64,000 nucleotides of DNA, from positions 248,001 through 312,000 of the forward strand of contig JAACPE010000002.1 in NCBI GenBank assembly GCA_009995595.1, written 5' to 3'. Positions within the stretch are counted from its first letter, which is position 1, and the number at the start of each line of letters is the position of its first letter. The translations under genes were made by a program, and so were the position numbers. Under the pieces are notes generated by a model. That model worked only from the letters and a program-made list of their open reading frames with translations. It had not been told where the DNA came from and did no database searches. This DNA is from Alphaproteobacteria bacterium (GTDB lineage: Bacteria > Pseudomonadota > Alphaproteobacteria > Micavibrionales > Micavibrionaceae). Positions 60,621 to 64,000 of this stretch are shown in pieces.

Positions 60621-61379
60621 ATGTCAGGCGGGAATAGCTCAAAAGACTCATTAGAAGAAGCAACACGCGGTAGAGCAAGGTTTTCAACCCATGCAAAATC
60701 GCTGGGCGCTGCGGGTTTTATTAGCCCTTATGATGAGGATCAGCCGGCAGATTTCCTCTCACGGCCAGGTCAAACGGCTATTGTTAATCCTCCCGCTGGC
60801 GGTCTTGAGGATTTTGAGATTGGTGTGGCGTGGGATAATGTGACCCCAAAGTCAAAGAAAAAAGGATTTTTACAAAAATTGTTAAGTAAAAACAATCAAT
60901 CGAGCGGCGCGCCCAAAGGGGTGGATTTGGATATTGGATGTCTTTACGAGCTCGAAAACGGTAAGCGCGGGGCGATACAGGCCTTTGGTGATATGTATGG
61001 TAATGCCCATGAAGAACCGTTTATCTCCCTATCAGGGGATGAAAAAACGGGGGACGCTGAAGGGCATGATGAAGTGATCTTGGTCAATGGATCGCATTGG
61101 GGTAAAATCAAGCGTCTTGTGATTTATCTCTATATTTATGGTGGTGCGCCCAATTGGGAATATGTGAAGCCTCAAATCCAAGTGCGCGTGCCCCATGAAA
61201 ACCCTATGGTTGTTACCCTTAATGCCAAGCGAGAAGAACTTGCAGTTTGCGCGGTGGCTGGATTAGAAAATATTCGCGGAGGGATTAAAATGACTAATTA
61301 TCTTGAATACTTTCCTGGACATGCCGAGATGGACCGCGCTTTTGGTTTTGGATTACAATGGGCAGACGGTAAAAAATAG
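60621..61379 (+). CDS. TerD-family protein with divergent calcium motif
   Basis: 252 residues. An N-terminal extension of about 65 residues precedes a TerD fold (IGVAWDNVTPKSKKKGFLQK with a basic insertion, VDLDIGCLYELENGKRGAIQ, FISLSGDEKTGDAEGHDE, VILVNGSHWGKIKRLVIYLY). TerD proteins bind calcium through acidic loops, usually DNRTG-GDGDDE; here that loop reads DEKTGDAEGHDE, keeping some acidic residues. The open frame begins at a TTG at 60615, but the ATG at 60621 is preferred. It precedes a cation exchanger gene and a more typical TerD. Confidence 0.85.
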   Translation: MSGGNSSKDSLEEATRGRARFSTHAKSLGAAGFISPYDEDQPADFLSRPGQTAIVNPPAGGLEDFEIGVAWDNVTPKSKKKGFLQKLLSKNNQSSGAPKGVDLDIGCLYELENGKRGAIQAFGDMYGNAHEEPFISLSGDEKTGDAEGHDEVILVNGSHWGKIKRLVIYLYIYGGAPNWEYVKPQIQVRVPHENPMVVTLNAKREELAVCAVAGLENIRGGIKMTNYLEYFPGHAEMDRAFGFGLQWADGKK

Positions 61380-61427
61380 GGTATATAAACGCTCAATAAG
61401 AAATTTCACCCCTAAATTTTGAAATAA

Positions 61428-62429
61428 ATGGAAACTATGGACACACAACTTCTGATCTTATCCCTTGGCGCGCTTGGCTTTGGCATGTATTTGCTCTTTA
61501 AGGGCGGGGATTGGACGATTGATGCTGCGGTTTACATTGCGCGTAAATTTGGGGTTTCGCCGCTTGTTATTGGTTTCACGATTGTGGCTTTTGGGACATC
61601 ACTGCCTGAATTGCTTGTTTCGGTGAATGCTAACCTTACTGGCTCCCCCGGTATTGCGATTGGTAATGTAATCGGATCTAATATTGCCAATATCCTTTTT
61701 GTTGTGGGTGTTACGGCCTTTTTTGGGACAATGGTTGCCTCAAAACGGGCAATAACACGTGACCTTGTTATGATGATGCTTGCGACAATTTGGATGATGT
61801 ATCTGATGACATCAGGAACGATTAGCGCGATGGCAGGGGGTGGTATGATCGCCGTTTTGCTTGCCTATGTAATCTGGCAATACACCATGGCGTCAAAAGG
61901 CAAGATTGAATTTGAAGAGCCCGAAATCCCTGAGTATAAGAATATATTTATGGCTGTAATTTTCTTGGCGCTCGGCCTTGCCGCTATTGCGATTGGGGCA
62001 GAGTTTTTGGTGCGCGGGGCAAAAACAGCGGCGGCTATTATAGGCGTGCCTGAAGATGTTATTGGCTTGAGTGTGATTGCCGTCGGGACATCTTTGCCAG
62101 AGCTTTCAACCTGTATAATTGCAGCAATGAAAAAACAAACGGATATTATTATTGGTAATATTGTTGGATCAAATGTCTTTAATATTTTGATGATTATCGG
62201 TCTTACCGCTATCGTAAAACCAATCGATAACACGGCTATTGCCGCCCAAGTTGTTAGCCTTGATATGTGGGTTATGTTTGGTGTGGCGGCTCTGTTTTCT
62301 GTGCTTTTACTCACCTATGGGCGCATTAATAAGTTTATCGGCGGTGTTTTTGTCACGGGATATGTTGCCTATATTGGATTGATATATGCCATTTACTTGG
62401 CAAAAGATGTTGTGCACTTACCGAGCTAA
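61428..62429 (+). CDS. Calcium/sodium antiporter, YrbG/CaxA type
   Basis: Ten-helix inner-membrane exchanger of 333 residues with two inverted alpha-repeats: VAFGTSLPELLVSVNANLTG and GNVIGSNIANILFVVGVTAF in the first half, VAVGTSLPELSTCIIAAMKK-type and GNIVGSNVFNILMIIGLTAI in the second. The central acidic ion ligands sit in both SLPEL motifs. It probably extrudes calcium in exchange for sodium or protons. Between two TerD-family genes with gaps of 48 and 21 bases, which suggests a calcium-related unit. ATG 61437 is a possible alternative start. Confidence 0.92.
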   Translation: METMDTQLLILSLGALGFGMYLLFKGGDWTIDAAVYIARKFGVSPLVIGFTIVAFGTSLPELLVSVNANLTGSPGIAIGNVIGSNIANILFVVGVTAFFGTMVASKRAITRDLVMMMLATIWMMYLMTSGTISAMAGGGMIAVLLAYVIWQYTMASKGKIEFEEPEIPEYKNIFMAVIFLALGLAAIAIGAEFLVRGAKTAAAIIGVPEDVIGLSVIAVGTSLPELSTCIIAAMKKQTDIIIGNIVGSNVFNILMIIGLTAIVKPIDNTAIAAQVVSLDMWVMFGVAALFSVLLLTYGRINKFIGGVFVTGYVAYIGLIYAIYLAKDVVHLPS

Positions 62430-62450
62430 TAAAAAGGATAAAGACGACCG

Positions 62451-63158
62451 ATGGATGATGATTTAAACCCTTCCTTGAATGAGCTAGATGATCGATATGA
62501 TATGACGCCTGAGGAACAGGCTCAGCTTGAAGAGGAGAAGCTTTTTGCAGTCGCGCAAGTGGGCCCAAAAAATAAAATATCGCGCGGTGATGAAATTAAT
62601 ATTACCCATAAAGATCCGACAATGCGCCAAGTTCTGATTGGGCTTGGATGGGATATGAAAAAATTTGAAGCAGAGCCCTTAGACCTAGATGCTAGTGTTT
62701 TTCTCCTGAACATTCATGATAAAACCCGTATCGATGAGGACTTTATTTTTTATAATAATTCCCAAGGCGGTGATAATTCTGTGCGCCATTTAGGCGATAA
62801 CAGAACGGGCGCTGGGGATGGAGATGATGAGCAAATCCTTATAGATCTCAATACAATACCGCTTGATGTTGCCACGATTATTTTTGTCCTGTCTATCTAT
62901 GATGAAGAATATCAAAATCCTGATTTTTCAATGGTAAAAAATGTTTACTTCCGTGTGGTTAATCAAGACCGTGATCACGAGCTTTTTCGTTATGAGCTCG
63001 AAGAAGAACTCAACGGAAATGCGGGTCTTATTATTGCCCGTATGGAACGTATTGGGGGGGAGTGGCTTTTCCGTGCTATAGGTGAAACCGTAGAAGGCGG
63101 TCTAAGTCAGATAGCAAGAAATTACGATATTATTGTGGCGGAGGATGTTGTTCGTTAA
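62451..63158 (+). CDS. TerD-family calcium-binding stress protein
   Basis: 235 residues. After about 55 residues, KISRGDEINITHKDP, GLGWDMKKFEAEPLDLDASV, GDNRTGAGDGDDEQILIDLN, PLDVATIIFVLSIYDEEYQN and IARMERIGGEWLFRAIGETV match TerD/TerZ closely. The calcium-binding acidic loop is intact, unlike in the neighbouring copy. TerD proteins are linked to tellurite, phage and stress resistance; the exact role is not known. 21 bases after the exchanger. Confidence 0.93.
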   Translation: MDDDLNPSLNELDDRYDMTPEEQAQLEEEKLFAVAQVGPKNKISRGDEINITHKDPTMRQVLIGLGWDMKKFEAEPLDLDASVFLLNIHDKTRIDEDFIFYNNSQGGDNSVRHLGDNRTGAGDGDDEQILIDLNTIPLDVATIIFVLSIYDEEYQNPDFSMVKNVYFRVVNQDRDHELFRYELEEELNGNAGLIIARMERIGGEWLFRAIGETVEGGLSQIARNYDIIVAEDVVR

Positions 63159-63164
63159 TGTCTT

Positions 63165-63698
63165 TTAACGACCCATGCCGCCCTTCATCCCTAAGGCGGG
63201 ATTTGTTTTTACTTTGGGTGATTTGTTTGAACCACCTGTTGACCGACCGCCAAACTTCTCAGTCCCTTTCATTTCACGTGCAAGAAGATCGTCAATATCG
63301 GGAATGTTACCCATGACTAGTTCTTGGACACAGGCCCGGAAAAAATTGCAGCTTTTTCCCTCCCAATCGTACCCTGTATTATTAACGGCATCATTTCTGA
63401 TTTTTACATCAAGAACATCCCATTTGCTCGCCGTAGATGGGCGTGCCCAAAGCCAAAAAATCTGTTCTATTGGTTTTTCATCACCTTGGGGTGAATTGCG
63501 GAGAAATTGCATTTCCGCTTCAATTTCATCGGCGTCATTATTCATGCGCACTTCGGCGCTACAGGTGATACCCTTTTCATCGTCATAAGCAGACCACGGA
63601 GATGTCTCGTAAGCCGATAATTCATAGCCGACCCCTAAAGCATCCATTAATTCTTTGAAAGTAACTCTCATAACATTATTATACGGGAAAAATCCCAT
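63165..63698 (-). CDS. Hypothetical protein, 177 residues
   Basis: I do not recognise the family. It begins with MRVTFKELMDALGVGYELSA after an optional 9-residue extension (ATG 63671 instead of ATG 63698), has an alpha/beta middle (ITCSAEVRMNNDADEIEAEM, FWLWARPSTASKWDVLDVKI) and a Gly/Lys/Ser-rich C-terminal tail. No signal or helix. Convergent with the TerD gene by 6 bases and 6 bases after xseA on the same strand. Confidence 0.7.
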   Translation of the reverse strand: MGFFPYNNVMRVTFKELMDALGVGYELSAYETSPWSAYDDEKGITCSAEVRMNNDADEIEAEMQFLRNSPQGDEKPIEQIFWLWARPSTASKWDVLDVKIRNDAVNNTGYDWEGKSCNFFRACVQELVMGNIPDIDDLLAREMKGTEKFGGRSTGGSNKSPKVKTNPALGMKGGMGR

Positions 63699-63704
63699 AA
63701 AACC

Positions 63705-64000
63705 CTAGTTTTTTGCTATTTCTTGCACTTTTACGGCTAAATTATCATCTTTATCAAACAAGATTGTCAGATTTTGACCCATGTGTACGTCTTTTGACGC
63801 TTTTATGATAGCTTTATTCTCATCCATGACAACGCTATAGCCGCGTTTAAGCACAGATTTAAACGATAGGCTCTCTAGCATACGGTTTAAACCATCCATA
63901 GATGTCTGTTTGTCTTTTAATAAGCGCGGCGCGGTTTTGATGAGGCGCTCTGATTGATATTGCACTAATTGGGCTGCGGATTTTATACGATCGGAAGGGC
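63705..64000 (-). CDS. xseA: Exodeoxyribonuclease VII large subunit, C-terminal part
   Basis: The frame is open at the window edge and ends at 63705. The visible 98 residues or so (AAQLVQYQSERLIKTAPRLL, LNRMLESLSFKSVLKRGYSV, VHMGQNLTILFDKD) match the last coiled-coil and C-terminal domain of XseA, where L-x-x-L-sP-x-x-VL-x-RGY is typical. With XseB it degrades single-stranded DNA. The GTG at 63965 that could open a short frame is not a real start; the gene continues beyond the edge. Confidence 0.9.
   Translation of the reverse strand, partial: PSDRIKSAAQLVQYQSERLIKTAPRLLKDKQTSMDGLNRMLESLSFKSVLKRGYSVVMDENKAIIKASKDVHMGQNLTILFDKDDNLAVKVQEIAKN

Noticed and set aside
60621-63158. Classical tellurite-resistance operon
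   Set aside because: Only TerD-type genes are present; terA, terB, terC and the usual partners are missing, and an ion exchanger sits in the middle.
63705-63965. A separate 86-residue gene starting at GTG 63965
   Set aside because: The frame continues without a stop to the window edge and matches the C-terminal end of XseA, so it is a truncated part of a longer gene.
1-64000. CRISPR arrays, tRNA or rRNA genes, insertion sequences
   Set aside because: No regularly spaced repeats, no cloverleaf-like stretch in any intergenic gap, and no transposase frame or terminal repeats were seen by eye. A tRNAscan or CRISPR search could still find what I missed.

Overview
The window reads as a chromosomal stretch of an alphaproteobacterium. 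The signs are the ChvG/ChvI-type two-component pair, the pyrF-trpF-trpB-trpA-accD-folC run, cmk-rpsA-ihfB, a CycM-type membrane cytochrome c, Hsp20 followed by a DUF1150 protein, a zf-CHCC (NDUFS6-like) mini-protein, and the lptC-lptA-lptB-rpoN-hpf-ptsN neighbourhood. By eye the DNA is moderately AT-rich and gene-dense, with no gene-free gap above 300 bases. Three tandem DotA/TraY-like giants suggest a Micavibrio-like or rhodospirillalean relative, but that placement is inference.

Layout. 1-3.7 kb: sensor kinase (cut by the window edge), response regulator, folC. 3.7-11.8 kb, all minus strand: accD, the trp genes, pyrF, a LapA-like membrane protein, ihfB, rpsA, cmk. 11.8-16.1 kb: a small lipoprotein, aroA, a GGDEF-EAL protein. 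16.3-18.3 kb: hisI-pyrC-folE operon. 18.4-21.3 kb: a 41-residue peptide with 15 cysteines directly ahead of cysS, then a pilin-like two-gene unit and a zinc mini-protein. 21.3-25.9 kb: a heat-shock unit with a ROSE-like RNA thermometer, ptsN, hpf, murI, rpoN. 25.9-30.4 kb: lipopolysaccharide transport and Kdo genes (lptB, lptA, lptC, kdsD), interrupted by a LysE-type exporter, plus an RNase D-like gene. 30.7-37.6 kb: a receiver protein and a polysaccharide-export locus (beta-barrel, short Wza-like OPX, Wzc-like BY-kinase, two membrane proteins). 37.8-44.9 kb: recR, lolA, ftsK, pheA, cytochrome c, holC, with small conserved unknowns. 44.9-50.5 kb: pepA, lptF, lptG, mlaA, mlaC. 50.5-58.6 kb: the three DotA/TraY-like genes. 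58.8-64 kb: ettA, a TerD / Na-Ca exchanger / TerD cluster, an unknown, and the end of xseA.

How the genes work together. Envelope biogenesis dominates: LptA/B/C/F/G and KdsD move and build lipopolysaccharide, LolA carries lipoproteins, MlaA/C keep outer-membrane lipid asymmetry, the OPX/BY-kinase set exports a polysaccharide, and ChvG/ChvI-like proteins sense the envelope. Amino-acid, pyrimidine and folate synthesis fill much of the rest.

Most unusual items: the DotA/TraY triplet with an extra N-terminal membrane domain ending in an AxA-Q site; the Cys-rich peptide ahead of cysS; the ROSE-like element; two long perfect palindromes in front of the polysaccharide-export genes; and the TerD/exchanger cluster. 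Nothing CRISPR-like, no insertion sequence and no tRNA or rRNA gene was seen.
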